DNA from: Plesiomonas shigelloides
GTDB lineage: Bacteria; Pseudomonadota; Gammaproteobacteria; Enterobacterales; CAMTGL01
Length of the DNA stretch: 64,000 nt
Assembly (NCBI RefSeq): GCF_900087055.1
Contig: NZ_LT575468.1
Span: forward strand, 2,483,773-2,547,772
Reading direction: 5' to 3'
The position numbers and the translations under genes were made by a program. Below the pieces are notes generated by a model. It was not told the origin of the DNA. It searched no databases and saw only the letters and a list, made by a program, of their open reading frames with translations. Of the stretch, positions 8,651 through 18,020 are shown piece after piece; the stretch's first letter is position 1, and every line of letters begins with the position of its first letter.

Positions 8651-9422
8651 TGTTCAACTCTCCAGCACGCACCTTGGCCAGGAATGGACCAAAGCCATTC
8701 TCGCTCAGCCAGTAGTCAAAGGTGTTCTGTACGCCGTTACCGGTCAGAGTTGCACCTGACAGACCATCGATCGCATACGGATCGTTTGGCAGTGCGGTTC
8801 CTTTCACGATATGAATTGCCGGCTTACCGTCGACATCAAACAGCTTCTTGCCAACCCACAGCTTACGCCAGTTCGGGTTTTCAATTTCGCCGCCCAGACC
8901 CGGGGTTTCACCCTGATCGTAGTAAGTGATGCCTTTTACGGTGTTGCCATCAATGTCTACCGCCAGGAAGGCGTACATCATGGACCACAGACCGGTACCG
9001 TGTACTGGCAGGATCACTTGCGTTACCTTGCCTTCGGTATCACGTACCAGATACACCGCCGACACTTTCGCGCGACGCTTGATCTTCGCTACGTCCTGAT
9101 CAGCTGGGATGCTGATGCTCAGTGCCGGGTCTTTGTCCGCAGCACGCTGGTCGTAGTGAGTGGCATCACCTTCAACGAAGTTACCGGTCGCCAGATCCAC
9201 CAGACGTGGTTCGATGAACTTGCTGAATGTCTCTTTAACATTGACATTCGGCTGCAATAAGCCCGCAACAGACAGAATGTTACGCTGCTTATCCAGCTGC
9301 TTTTGTTCAATCTGGGTAGACTTCAGACCCACCGCAGCACCGGCTACGATGATAGAGCACACCAGACTGAGGGAAATTACCACCAGCAGCGTTTTGGCGA
9401 TGCTATCGTTACTCTTAGCCAT
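8643..9422 (-). CDS. nqrC: Na+-NQR subunit C
   Basis: NqrC carries a covalent FMN on the threonine of SGAT. Here that is S222-T225, exactly as in Vibrio cholerae (T225). The start ATG 9422 ([10 protein letters not shown]) gives 259 residues with one N-terminal membrane helix (about 10-33) and a periplasmic FMN domain. Upstream in-frame codons to 9494 lie inside nqrB and match nothing. It overlaps nqrB by 8 bp. Confidence 0.97.
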   Translation of the reverse strand: MAKSNDSIAKTLLVVISLSLVCSIIVAGAAVGLKSTQIEQKQLDKQRNILSVAGLLQPNVNVKETFSKFIEPRLVDLATGNFVEGDATHYDQRAADKDPALSISIPADQDVAKIKRRAKVSAVYLVRDTEGKVTQVILPVHGTGLWSMMYAFLAVDIDGNTVKGITYYDQGETPGLGGEIENPNWRKLWVGKKLFDVDGKPAIHIVKGTALPNDPYAIDGLSGATLTGNGVQNTFDYWLSENGFGPFLAKVRAGELNNG

Positions 9423-10659
9423 TACGCGCATTCCTCCGCTTGATGTTTGCCTGTACCACCAGATAGTCGAAAATCGGGGCAAACAGGTTAGCAAACAGAA
9501 TTGCCAGCATCATACCTTCCGGATACGCCGGGTTAACCACACGAACCAGTACTGCCATCACGCCGATCAGCGCACCGTACCACCACTTACCTTTATTGGT
9601 AAAAGAGGCCGATACTGGGTCAGTCGCCATGAACGCCATACCGAACGCAAAACCACCCAGCACCAGATGCCAGTACCAAGGCATGGCAAACATCGGGTTA
9701 GTTGCAGAGCCGATCAGGTTAAACAGCGTGGAGGTCACCACCATACCGATCATGACACCGGCAATGATGCGCCAAGAGGCAACACGGATGTACACCAGGA
9801 ATGCCGCACCCAGCAGGATCATCAGGGTAGACACTTCACCGATGGAGCCTGGAATGTTACCCAGGAACGCGTCGAACCACGTGATTGCTTGACCGGTTGC
9901 ATTGTGCACCAGACCTGCTTGACCTTGAGTTGCCCACTGGGACAGCGCGGTCGCACCAGAGAAACCGTCAGCAGCGGTCCATACCAGATCGCCGGAGATT
10001 TGTGCTGGGTAAGCAAAGAACAGGAATGCACGACCAGCCAGAGCAGGGTTCAGGAAGTTACGGCCAGTACCACCAAAGATCTCTTTAGCGACCACAACAC
10101 CGAAACTGATACCCAGCGCGGCTTGCCACAATGGCAGAGTCGGCGGAACAATCAGGGCAAACAGGATAGAGGTTACGAAGAAACCTTCGTTAACTTCATG
10201 GCCGCGCACGATAGCAAACAGCACTTCCCATGTCGCACCTACCGCAAATACCACGGCAAAGATTGGCAGGAAGTAGGTTGCACCCAGCAGCATTTTACTG
10301 CCCCAGCCAGCGTCAGCCGCGGTCATCGAACCACCCAGCGCTTCAACCAGAGAGTAGTGCCAGTCACCGGCAACGATCTGAGCCAGTTGCTCAGCACCGT
10401 ACATATGGTTCAGGGCAATAATGGCCTGTGCACCGGTATTGTACAGACCCCAAAACAGGGCTGGGAATACGGCGATCCACACCATGATCATCATACGCTT
10501 AAGGTCTATCCCGTCACGAACGTGGGCAGACGTACGGGTAACAGTACCCGGCGTATAGAAAATGGTAGCCACGGCTTCGTATACGGCATAGAACTTCTCG
10601 TACTTGCCGCCTGGCTCGAAATGATGTTCGAGCTTTTCAAGAGCGTGTTTCAAACCCAT
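9415..10659 (-). CDS. nqrB: Na+-NQR subunit B
   Basis: NqrB is a 414-residue membrane subunit that binds riboflavin and a covalent FMN. SGAT is at residues 234-237, with T237 the expected attachment site for ApbE. It contains the main Na+ path and the quinone-side site in known structures. It starts 5 bp after nqrA. Confidence 0.98.
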   Translation of the reverse strand: MGLKHALEKLEHHFEPGGKYEKFYAVYEAVATIFYTPGTVTRTSAHVRDGIDLKRMMIMVWIAVFPALFWGLYNTGAQAIIALNHMYGAEQLAQIVAGDWHYSLVEALGGSMTAADAGWGSKMLLGATYFLPIFAVVFAVGATWEVLFAIVRGHEVNEGFFVTSILFALIVPPTLPLWQAALGISFGVVVAKEIFGGTGRNFLNPALAGRAFLFFAYPAQISGDLVWTAADGFSGATALSQWATQGQAGLVHNATGQAITWFDAFLGNIPGSIGEVSTLMILLGAAFLVYIRVASWRIIAGVMIGMVVTSTLFNLIGSATNPMFAMPWYWHLVLGGFAFGMAFMATDPVSASFTNKGKWWYGALIGVMAVLVRVVNPAYPEGMMLAILFANLFAPIFDYLVVQANIKRRNARNG

Positions 10660-10664
10660 CTCGA

Positions 10665-12008
10665 TTAACCTTCTTTCTCAATCTTGGTCAGGACATCACG
10701 CAAGATTGGGGCATACTCATACTTGCCTGGGCACACAAAGGTACACAGCGCCAAGTCTTCTTCATCCAGTTCCAGACAACCTAATGTCTGAGCACCGTCA
10801 GTATCACCCACAATCAGATCACGCAGCAGCAGCGTTGGCAGAATATCCAGCGGCATAACACGCTCATAGCTGCCGATAGGCACCATGGCACGCTCACTGC
10901 CCTGAGTTGCGGTAGTAAATTTGAACAGATGCTTCTTAAACAGGTGCGCCAGTGTGGTGCGAGTCAGGGAGTATTTGTTTACGCCCGGCACCAACCAGCC
11001 CATAAACTCTTTCTCACGACCTTCCAGCAGCACAGAAATCTGGTTGTGGAAACGACCCAGGAATGCATGGCTGTCAGCAGCGATAGTCCCGTTCAGTACA
11101 GAACCGGAAATCACACGGTTTTCACCGTCTTTCAGCTCACCGGCTACCAGCTGCTCGGTGCTGGCACCCAGACGGGTACGGATCAGACGCGGATTGTTCA
11201 CCTGTGGGCCACCCAGCGCGATCACGCGATCGGTGTACAGCTCACCGGTAGTAAACAGTTTACCGACCGCAATCACGTCCTGATAACCAATATGCCAAAC
11301 GATCTTGTTCAGGCTAACTGGCTCCAAGAAATGGATGTGCGTGCCCGCCAGACCTGCAGGATGCGGACCGGCAAACTCGGTGATCACCACTTGTGCATCG
11401 GTGGTGAATGGGATCTTCGCGCCCGGCGCTTTACACAGGTGCACTTTGCCGTCAGTCAGACGAGTCAGTACATTCAGACCCTGTACGAAAGCATCAGCCT
11501 GCTCGTTGATCACCACTTCCGGATTCGCTGCCAATGGATTGGTATCCATCGCCGTAACGAAAATGGCCACTGGCTCACTGTCTACGGCTGGCGCTTTACT
11601 GAACGGACGGGTACGGAACGCAGTCCACAGGCCGGACTCGATAAGATTGTCTTTAACTTGCTGACGATCCAGCGTCGTTAATTCGTCTGCACTGTATTGC
11701 TTGAAGGTAATTTGTTCGTCACCTTCAACGGCAATCACAACAGATTGCAACACACGCTTGGCACCTCGGTTGATTGCTACAACCTTTCCACTGGCAGGTG
11801 CAGTGAATTTCACGCCTGGGTTCTTTTTGTCTTCAAACAGAACCTGGCCTTTTTTCACCACATCCCCTTCATGCACATGCATGGTAGGGCGCATACCAAT
11901 GTACTCTTCGCCTAGCGTAGCGACTTGGTTGATGGTCGGACCATCATGGATTACTTGCGTCGGCACACCCGCAATAGGGAGATCCAGACCCTTTGTAATT
12001 GTAATCAT
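10665..12008 (-). CDS. nqrA: Na+-NQR subunit A
   Basis: This is the first gene of the operon. It encodes a peripheral cytoplasmic subunit without cofactors that contributes to quinone binding. The start ATG 12008 ([14 protein letters not shown]) gives 447 residues, against 446 in Vibrio. Codons upstream to 12068 are not conserved. The N-terminal lipoyl-like hammerhead region ([20 protein letters not shown]) is clear. The ribosome site is weak (AAGTGA). Confidence 0.97.
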   Translation of the reverse strand: MITITKGLDLPIAGVPTQVIHDGPTINQVATLGEEYIGMRPTMHVHEGDVVKKGQVLFEDKKNPGVKFTAPASGKVVAINRGAKRVLQSVVIAVEGDEQITFKQYSADELTTLDRQQVKDNLIESGLWTAFRTRPFSKAPAVDSEPVAIFVTAMDTNPLAANPEVVINEQADAFVQGLNVLTRLTDGKVHLCKAPGAKIPFTTDAQVVITEFAGPHPAGLAGTHIHFLEPVSLNKIVWHIGYQDVIAVGKLFTTGELYTDRVIALGGPQVNNPRLIRTRLGASTEQLVAGELKDGENRVISGSVLNGTIAADSHAFLGRFHNQISVLLEGREKEFMGWLVPGVNKYSLTRTTLAHLFKKHLFKFTTATQGSERAMVPIGSYERVMPLDILPTLLLRDLIVGDTDGAQTLGCLELDEEDLALCTFVCPGKYEYAPILRDVLTKIEKEG

Positions 12009-12450
12009 ATTCACTTGCACTACTTTATCGGGAAGGAAAGAAAGATTTGTCCGAGCAAGAAACGACATCCTGACGCCTTTACCCGAGCCTGTGGAGAATG
12101 TGATTTATCGAACCTGTAGGCAAAAATCGTCCTGTCATTTCGCCGCCGGCTCACCGCCATTCCCGCTGTTAAACTCTTAAAACTTTCGCTACAGCCGTAA
12201 CAGATGTAAACCCATTACAAGATGCATATTTTAGCATTTTTGTCTTCTTTGATGCCATTCTGAAAGCGGTTCTCTCTGACACAAAGCACACAAAATTGAG
12301 GTAAAAACGCAGGCTTAAACGAGCCAATATTCAATAATGTGATCGGTGCCTCACACTCAGAAAAACGTGACGGTTGATTTATTATCACACAAAAAATAAA
12401 AACCGAAACATTTGGCAACACCAACTGCACCACATGTCATTAACACAAAT
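12009..12450. other. nqrA upstream region
   Basis: This 440-bp stretch contains no gene and must hold the nqr promoter on the minus strand. I see no unambiguous hexamer pair. A TGTGA...TCACA pair at 12338-12355 has an 8-bp rather than 6-bp centre, so I do not call it a CRP site. Confidence 0.35.
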
Positions 12451-12474
12451 AAAAAAACCGGGTCACCCCGGTTT
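12451..12474 (-). terminator. Intrinsic terminator of bolA
   Basis: The minus strand reads AACCGGGG-TGA-CCCGGTT followed by seven T residues, about 40 bp past the bolA stop codon. Confidence 0.88.
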
Positions 12475-12514
12475 TGTGGTTAATTATCTGTTTACATCAG
12501 GGTTACTGTGCTAC

Positions 12515-12826
12515 TTAGCGCTTATTGCCACCCAGACACTGCGGTGAATCAGGGAAATCGCCCTGAATCGCGGCCCACTCTTCCGGCGTGTAAGTATGCA
12601 GCGCCAATGCATGAATATGATGCGCAAGTTCCTCAGCTAACGCGGCGTTTACCGCGCGATGGCGCGCTAACAGACGCTGCCCACAAAACGCATCACTCAC
12701 CAGTACGACTTTGAAATGACTTTCCGAACCAGCCGGTACATTGTGGCGATGGCTTTCATTAATGACGTCCAGATGCAACGGCGCAAAGGCGGCCTGCAAC
12801 TTAGCGATGATCTGTTCTTGTATCAT
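12515..12826 (-). CDS. bolA: BolA family transcriptional regulator / Fe-S trafficking partner
   Basis: This 103-residue protein is close to E. coli BolA (105). The block [20 protein letters not shown] and the helix region [13 protein letters not shown] are diagnostic. BolA influences cell shape, biofilm genes and stress survival, and pairs with monothiol glutaredoxin in Fe-S handling. yajG and ampG nearby are also bolA neighbours in E. coli. A terminator follows. Confidence 0.95.
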   Translation of the reverse strand: MIQEQIIAKLQAAFAPLHLDVINESHRHNVPAGSESHFKVVLVSDAFCGQRLLARHRAVNAALAEELAHHIHALALHTYTPEEWAAIQGDFPDSPQCLGGNKR

Positions 12827-13058
12827 AGACTTCCCTCTATTGATGACCGTGCACGTGCCGCTTCTTTATTATCCGATATGCTGCGAGATGCTTATTGACC
12901 AAGGCTATATCTGCTCCCTGGCCAACCACGGCAATACGCTAAAGCGGCATGCTAATACTTTATTGTTTTTAAGCGTTTTTTTTGTTGACCCATTGTAGTA
13001 GATTCGTTCTATTGCGCCAAATTATCTCCCTTCTAGTATCAAAGGAGCCAGCACACCG

Positions 13059-14000
13059 ATGGATCCGGTTGTTTTATTCTTCCTGCTCGGGCTGCTGGCC
13101 GGTTTAGCCCGCTCAGACTTAAAATTGCCCCCGTCTTTATACGATACGCTGTCCGTATTTTTGCTGCTGGCGATCGGCATTAAAGGTGGGCTAGAGCTAG
13201 CCAAGCAACCCCTGTTGCAGGTGTTACCGCAAACCTTGTGGGTACTGCTGATGGGCGTGGTGATCCCGCTGCTGGTTTATCCTTTACTGCGTTTCGCGGC
13301 CCTCCCCCGCCCCGATGCAGCCAGCTTGGCGGCGCACTATGGTTCGGTATCAGTGGTGACTTTCGCCGTTGGGGTGGCGTTTTTAAGCCGCCATCAGATT
13401 GCCTATGAATCACAAACCACGCTGTTCTTGGTGTTGCTGGAAATGCCTGCGCTGGTGATTGGGGTGATCTTGGCACGCCGCGGCAGCCGCGATGACGAAA
13501 AACCGCGAGGTCATGGCTGGGGGAAATTGCTGCATGAGGTGCTATTAGGCAAAAGTATCGTACTGTTGCTCGGCGGGATGCTCATCGGTGTGCTCGCGGG
13601 CCCCGAGGGGATCAAGCCACTGGACAAACTCTATATCGATTTGTTCAAACCGGTGCTGACGTTGTTCTTATTAGAGATGGGTCTGGTGGTGGCGGGCAAA
13701 TTCAGTTCACTGCGCCAACATGGTCTCACACTACTCTTAATGGGATTGGGGCTACCGGTACTGCTGAGCTGGGTGGGGATTGGCTTTGCCCTGCTGATGG
13801 GATTATCTGTCGGCGGCATGACCTTAATGGCACTGCTCGCCGCCTCGGCCAGCTATATCGCCGCCCCTGCCGCCATGCGGATGGCTATCCCGCAGGCTAA
13901 TCCGGCCATTTCACTGGGCGCGGCTTTGGGGATCACGTTCCCGTTTAACGTACTGCTGGGCGTTCCGCTGTATTACCAATTTGCCCAGTGGACGGCGTAG
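13059..14000 (+). CDS. SbtA-family sodium-dependent bicarbonate permease
   Basis: This 313-residue protein has about ten hydrophobic helices in two halves. The opening (LFFLLGLLAGLARSDLKLP), the IGIKGGLELA segment, the GSVSVVTFAV loop and the ASYIAAPAAMR motif near residue 270 match the SbtA family (DUF897). Cyanobacterial SbtA imports bicarbonate with Na+. It is followed 160 bp later by an SbtB-like PII protein, the standard partner, which strengthens the call. AAAGGAG at 13041-13047 precedes the start. In a non-photosynthetic host, its role would be bicarbonate supply for carboxylases. That role is inferred. Confidence 0.85.
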   Translation: MDPVVLFFLLGLLAGLARSDLKLPPSLYDTLSVFLLLAIGIKGGLELAKQPLLQVLPQTLWVLLMGVVIPLLVYPLLRFAALPRPDAASLAAHYGSVSVVTFAVGVAFLSRHQIAYESQTTLFLVLLEMPALVIGVILARRGSRDDEKPRGHGWGKLLHEVLLGKSIVLLLGGMLIGVLAGPEGIKPLDKLYIDLFKPVLTLFLLEMGLVVAGKFSSLRQHGLTLLLMGLGLPVLLSWVGIGFALLMGLSVGGMTLMALLAASASYIAAPAAMRMAIPQANPAISLGAALGITFPFNVLLGVPLYYQFAQWTA

Positions 14001-14120
14001 GCCCGCACGGTAGTATTTCGGATGAGCAATCTGTACCTGATGGCATAAGCCTGATGAAAGGCATCGGATGGAATGATGCAATCAGCGCTACCTCCATACG
14101 CTATCCCCATATAAGCTGCA

Positions 14121-14148
14121 CCCATATACGCCCATATACGCCCATATA
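14121..14148. repeat. Short tandem repeat before sbtB
   Basis: The decamer CCCATATACG occurs 2.8 times in a row, ending 4 bp before the AGGAG ribosome site of the PII-like gene. A related CCCCATATA is at 14105-14113. Confidence 0.85.
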
Positions 14149-14160
14149 AAAGGAGTACAC

Positions 14161-14463
14161 ATGCAGTTTCATACCCGCACCTTGCTGACCATCGTGACCG
14201 AAGCCATCTTGGAAAACGATCTGGTCGATCTGTTTAACCGCCGCCAGATCCGCGGGTGGACCATTGTGGCGGCGCGTGGCAAAGGCGATCACGGCGAAAA
14301 ACGCGGCAGCTTTGATGCCAACGAGAACATTCAGCTTGAATTGCTCACCACTACCGCTACCGCAGAAGCGCTGGCCACGGAGATCATGCAAGAGTTCGGG
14401 CAAGATTACGCCTTGGTACAGTGGCTATCTGAGGTACGCGTGTTACGCGCCGACAAGTTCTAA
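14161..14463 (+). CDS. SbtB-like PII signalling protein
   Basis: This 100-residue protein has the ferredoxin-like PII layout. TLLTIVTEAILENDLVDLF aligns with the SbtB N-terminus, and GWTIVAARGKG precedes a T-loop (about 40-56). In cyanobacteria SbtB binds adenine nucleotides including cAMP and gates the SbtA transporter. The C-terminal CGPxGC redox loop of some cyanobacterial SbtB proteins is missing; this protein ends RVLRADKF. Good ribosome site AGGAG is at 14151-14155. The pairing with the preceding permease supports function as its regulator. Confidence 0.83.
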   Translation: MQFHTRTLLTIVTEAILENDLVDLFNRRQIRGWTIVAARGKGDHGEKRGSFDANENIQLELLTTTATAEALATEIMQEFGQDYALVQWLSEVRVLRADKF

Positions 14464-14729
14464 CGTGTCTGGTGCGCGTGCTATATCTTCCGATTTTTTA
14501 CGCCCTTTACATTGCGCAAATTACGGCGCACCTCGCCCATCAGATGACACGCGTTTCATGGTAAGAGTGAAACTGGCCGCAGACCGTCATGCGACTTGCG
14601 ACTGGAGCGGAAAATATTGCCGTTTTGCTCTTTTACCCCGATCGCGGGTTGTTTATTATGCTGCCTCTTAAAGCATCAACGTCTCGACACGTTTATATAA
14701 AGTTTTTAGGCTAAAGGATTGTGCGCACA

Positions 14730-15305
14730 ATGAAAAAATTTCTCCTGCCATTACTGGCCGTCCTGTCTCTGGCCGGCTGTGTCAGCCAACCTAGCAATAC
14801 CGTTGCCGTCAATCCACCGATTGCGTTGCCACACCAAGACCCAACCCTGATGGGTGCTACGATTGCCATCAGCAGCTCGGATCAACGTCCACAGCCTTAC
14901 GTGGCGATGGTACGCCGTGGCGAAGGTAAACCTGAGCCGCTGTACGCATCCCGCGACCTGCGTTTTTTGATGCAAGAAGTGCTGGAAAAGCAGATGCAAA
15001 AACGCGGCTACATGCTGGGTACCACCGGTCAAGCCACGCTGGAAATTATCCCCATTGAAATCTATGCCGATGTGACCGAAGGCAATCTGCGCCACAACAT
15101 CACCACTAAAGCCAAAATTCGCGTGATCACGCGTACGCCAAAAGGTGAGATGGTGAAAGAGTACCGCGCAACCTATAACGTTCAAGGGCCGTTAGGGGCG
15201 AAGAACGAAGACATCAGCAAAGCGCTGAACGAAGTACTGAAATCTGTGATCAGCGATATGGCGCAGGATGACAGTATCAATACCTATATCCGTCAGAACA
15301 GCTGA
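14730..15305 (+). CDS. yajG: YajG family outer-membrane lipoprotein
   Basis: This 191-residue lipoprotein has a signal peptide ending LAGC (Cys17). ATG 14730 is preferred over GTG 14721, which lies only two bases after the AAAGGA ribosome site. The conserved core reads LPHQDPTLMGATI, then ASRDLRFLMQEVLEKQM and RGYMLG, matching E. coli YajG. Function is unknown. It lies between bolA and ampG, as in E. coli, where yajG also adjoins ampG. Confidence 0.92.
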   Translation: MKKFLLPLLAVLSLAGCVSQPSNTVAVNPPIALPHQDPTLMGATIAISSSDQRPQPYVAMVRRGEGKPEPLYASRDLRFLMQEVLEKQMQKRGYMLGTTGQATLEIIPIEIYADVTEGNLRHNITTKAKIRVITRTPKGEMVKEYRATYNVQGPLGAKNEDISKALNEVLKSVISDMAQDDSINTYIRQNS

Positions 15306-15316
15306 TAGGAGCCATG

Positions 15317-15880
15317 ATGCGTCGTTTAATGTCTATTGCTGCCACCTTGCTCGTGTGCTGGAGCAGCGCGCTGTTCGCCGCGCCTGCAGCGCCAGTGGTA
15401 ACTCTGCAAACTTCACAAGGTGAGATTGCGATTGAGCTCGATCCGCAAGCCGCACCGCAAACTGTCGCCAATTTCCTGCGCTATGTGGATGACGGCAGCT
15501 ATGTCGGCACGCAGTTTCATCGCGTAATCCCAGGCTTTGTGGTGCAAGGAGGCGGACTGGATGCCGATCTGCGCCCACGCCCTGAGTATGCGCCGGTGAA
15601 AAATGAATCAGCCAATGGCTTATCCAACCGTTATGGCAGTATCGCCATGGCGCGCACCTCCGATCCAGATTCAGCCACCCGCCAGTTCTATATCAACATC
15701 AGCAACAACACCATGCTGGATAACACCCCAGGCCGTCCGGGTTATGCGGTGTTTGGCAAAGTGATCCGCGGGATGGATGTGGTCGAGAAAATGGCTGCCG
15801 TTCCAACGCGCAATGCCGGCGGGATGGCCGATGTGCCGGTCACGCCAATTGTGATTGAAAAAGTCAGCGTGACGCGCTAA
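15317..15880 (+). CDS. Periplasmic cyclophilin-type peptidyl-prolyl isomerase
   Basis: This 187-residue protein has an N-terminal signal peptide ending near ALFA-APAAP. ATG 15317 is preferred because AGGAG is five bases upstream; ATG 15314 is also possible. The cyclophilin core is intact: AIELDPQAAPQTVANFL, FHRVIPGFVVQGGG and RQFYINISNN. It accelerates proline isomerisation in exported proteins, like PpiA. It starts 11 bp after yajG and is likely co-transcribed. Confidence 0.9.
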   Translation: MRRLMSIAATLLVCWSSALFAAPAAPVVTLQTSQGEIAIELDPQAAPQTVANFLRYVDDGSYVGTQFHRVIPGFVVQGGGLDADLRPRPEYAPVKNESANGLSNRYGSIAMARTSDPDSATRQFYINISNNTMLDNTPGRPGYAVFGKVIRGMDVVEKMAAVPTRNAGGMADVPVTPIVIEKVSVTR

Positions 15881-15955
15881 ACCTGTCAGCAGAAGGTCAG
15901 TATTGAGGCTGTCCTTCTGCTGTATTGTTTTTCTGTCGCGCGACAACACAACAGA

Positions 15956-15985
15956 TATAACAAAGATAAATATAACAAAGATAAA
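15956..15985. repeat. Two tandem 15-mers abutting a ribosome-binding site
   Basis: The unit TATAACAAAGATAAA occurs exactly twice. The second copy ends at the GGAG of the following gene, so copy number would move AT-rich standby sequence next to its ribosome site. Confidence 0.85.
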
Positions 15986-15995
15986 GGAGCGAACC

Positions 15996-16328
15996 ATGCC
16001 AGCCTCTGCCGCCGAATTTGTCGCCCTGTATCAAGACGCTCTGGCCGAACACCTGCGCCTGATTTTACATGGCACGCCGCAGCCAGAGACATTGCAATTG
16101 CTGCGCGACGAGATCCTGCACCACTGGTGGGGACGCGAGCTTACCGACGACACCCCGTTATCCCCCACCGAACATGCCTTCTGGTATACCTTAGCGTTAC
16201 TCGAATCGACCCCACTGCATGAACTACGCGGCAATCGTTTTTTACGTCAGCGCCTGCATACCTGCCAAGCCTTACTCAATCAGCATCCGACCAGTACCGG
16301 TGTTTTTATTCGTGGTACGCGTCCGTAA
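15996..16328 (+). CDS. Unknown 110-residue protein
   Basis: I do not recognise this protein. ATG 15996 has AAAGGAG six bases upstream; earlier in-frame codons lack a ribosome site. It has no signal peptide or membrane helix and looks mostly helical. Features are an N-terminal acidic/leucine-rich helix, a LHHWWGRELTDDTPLSPTE segment around residue 40, and FLRQRLHTCQALL near residue 82. It lies between a secreted cyclophilin and ampG in the same direction. Confidence 0.75.
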   Translation: MPASAAEFVALYQDALAEHLRLILHGTPQPETLQLLRDEILHHWWGRELTDDTPLSPTEHAFWYTLALLESTPLHELRGNRFLRQRLHTCQALLNQHPTSTGVFIRGTRP

Positions 16329-16500
16329 ATCAAAGCTCGGCTGACTCAACACCATGCCGCGCAATCAAGCCCCATTTAACCGCTAGAGGGCGTGGTTTAT
16401 CGCTACTCTCCGTATGGTTTGCCCTATCTGACGGATGCATCCGCCGCCCCTACCTGATAGCATCGTGGCTGTTTTGAATTTCACACGGAGTAACAGGCGC

Positions 16501-17871
16501 ATGCGAGCCTCTCCTTCAAGTCTGCGAAGCACCCTTCGCAGTTACGCTGACATCCGGCTGTGGTGGATTTTTCTGCTGGGATGCGCCAGTGGTTTTCCCT
16601 GGGTGCTGATCGGCTCCAGTATGAGCGGCTGGCTGAAAGATGCCGGTATCTCCCGCGCCACCATCGGTTTCTTTGGTTCGATTTTTATCGTCTACGCCAT
16701 CCACTTTATCTGGGCACCGTTGATTGACCGAGTGCGCCTGCCGTGGCTGCATGCCCGTTTAGGTCAACGCCGCAGCTGGATTGTGTTAATGCAGATTTTC
16801 ATCCTGCTGGCGACGGTGGCGGTTGGCTTTACCAATCCGGCCGATTCACTGCTGTGGACAACATTGCTGGCCTTTACCATCGCGGTGGCCTCTTCCACGC
16901 AAGATATCGCCATTGATGGCTACCGGATTGATATTCTGTCGCAAGACAAAGAAATGCTACCGCAAGGCTCGGCAATGGCGGTGATCGGTTGGTGGACTGG
17001 CTATTCACTACCTGGCTATCTGGCATTTCACTTTGCCGATCAATACGGCTGGCAACACGTATTTTTAGGCATGGGCGCCATCAGCGCCTGCTGGCTGCTG
17101 GGGGTTTTAGTGATCCGTGAACCCCAAACCGGGCGTGATGAATTACAAGCCGAAGCCGAAGCCCACTACTCGCGCTATTTGCATAACAGTAAGCTAGTCA
17201 CTTGGCTGGCAGTCACCGTGGTAGAGCCGTTTGCCGAGTTTTTCCGCCGTAACGGCGCATCATTGGCGCTGTCTATCTTAAGCTTTGTGTTCTTGTTCAA
17301 GATTGGTGAAGCCTTTTTAGGCCGCATGTCGATCACTTTTTATAAAGAGATCGGCTTTAGCAACCAGCAAATTGCCGAGTATTCCAAGCTGATTGGCTGG
17401 TTTGCCACCGTGGTGTTTACCCTGATGGGTAGCATGCTGAACGTGCGGTTCGGGATTGTGCGCGGACTGCTGATTGGCGGAATTGCCATGGCCGGCAGTA
17501 ACCTGATGTTTGCATGGATTGCCAGTGTCGGACCGAATGAGCATCTGTTTGCCGCCACCATTATCGTGGATAACTTTACCACCGCCTTTTCCTCGGTAGC
17601 GTTTGTCTCGTTCTTAAGCTGGCTCAGTGGACGCGCCTTCTCGGCCACCCAATATGCCTTGCTGTCATCACTGGGGAATCTGGGGCGCACCACGCTCTCG
17701 TCGTTTAGCGGACAAATGGTGGACATGTTACACGGCAACTGGACGCTATTTTTCATCTGCACCTCACTGATGGTGGTGCCGGGATTAGTCCTGCTGTTGT
17801 ATGTAGGCAAACGATTTTCCGCCCTCACCACCGACCATGGCGCGCCAACGAGTGATTCAAGTCACAAATAA
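16501..17871 (+). CDS. ampG: Muropeptide transporter AmpG
   Basis: This inner-membrane major-facilitator permease has 456 residues and about 14 helices. It imports GlcNAc-anhydroMurNAc peptides for cell-wall recycling and feeds the AmpR/beta-lactamase signal where that exists. Early motifs WWIFLLGCASGFPWVLIGS and AGISRATIGFFG, and ASSTQDIAIDGYRID near residue 135, are typical. ATG 16501 has GGAG ten bases upstream. An in-frame extension to 16435 lacks a site. A terminator follows. Confidence 0.94.
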   Translation: MRASPSSLRSTLRSYADIRLWWIFLLGCASGFPWVLIGSSMSGWLKDAGISRATIGFFGSIFIVYAIHFIWAPLIDRVRLPWLHARLGQRRSWIVLMQIFILLATVAVGFTNPADSLLWTTLLAFTIAVASSTQDIAIDGYRIDILSQDKEMLPQGSAMAVIGWWTGYSLPGYLAFHFADQYGWQHVFLGMGAISACWLLGVLVIREPQTGRDELQAEAEAHYSRYLHNSKLVTWLAVTVVEPFAEFFRRNGASLALSILSFVFLFKIGEAFLGRMSITFYKEIGFSNQQIAEYSKLIGWFATVVFTLMGSMLNVRFGIVRGLLIGGIAMAGSNLMFAWIASVGPNEHLFAATIIVDNFTTAFSSVAFVSFLSWLSGRAFSATQYALLSSLGNLGRTTLSSFSGQMVDMLHGNWTLFFICTSLMVVPGLVLLLYVGKRFSALTTDHGAPTSDSSHK

Positions 17872-17921
17872 CTAAATCGATTGCGCAATATGCTGTAAAA
17901 TCTGCGAGAGCTCTCACTATG

Positions 17922-17949
17922 GCACTTCCCCTGAACGGGAAGTGCTTTT
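17922..17949 (+). terminator. Intrinsic terminator of ampG
   Basis: A perfect 9-bp stem GCACTTCCC/GGGAAGTGC with a CTGAAC loop is followed by TTTTATT, 50 bp after the ampG stop. Confidence 0.85.
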
Positions 17950-18020
17950 ATTATGTGCGCCCTGTTGCACCGAGATGTAACACTTTATTTCATTACCCGT
18001 TGTCGTTTTCTGAGGTATTC

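Noticed and set aside
9160-10668. 502-codon plus-strand frame opposite nqrB/nqrC
   Set aside because: It is an antisense artefact of a well-conserved operon, with His/Gln/Arg-rich unrelated sequence.
12338-12355. TGTGA...TCACA pair before nqrA as a CRP site
   Set aside because: The gap is 8 bp, not 6, and the flanks are not conserved, so CRP binding is unlikely.
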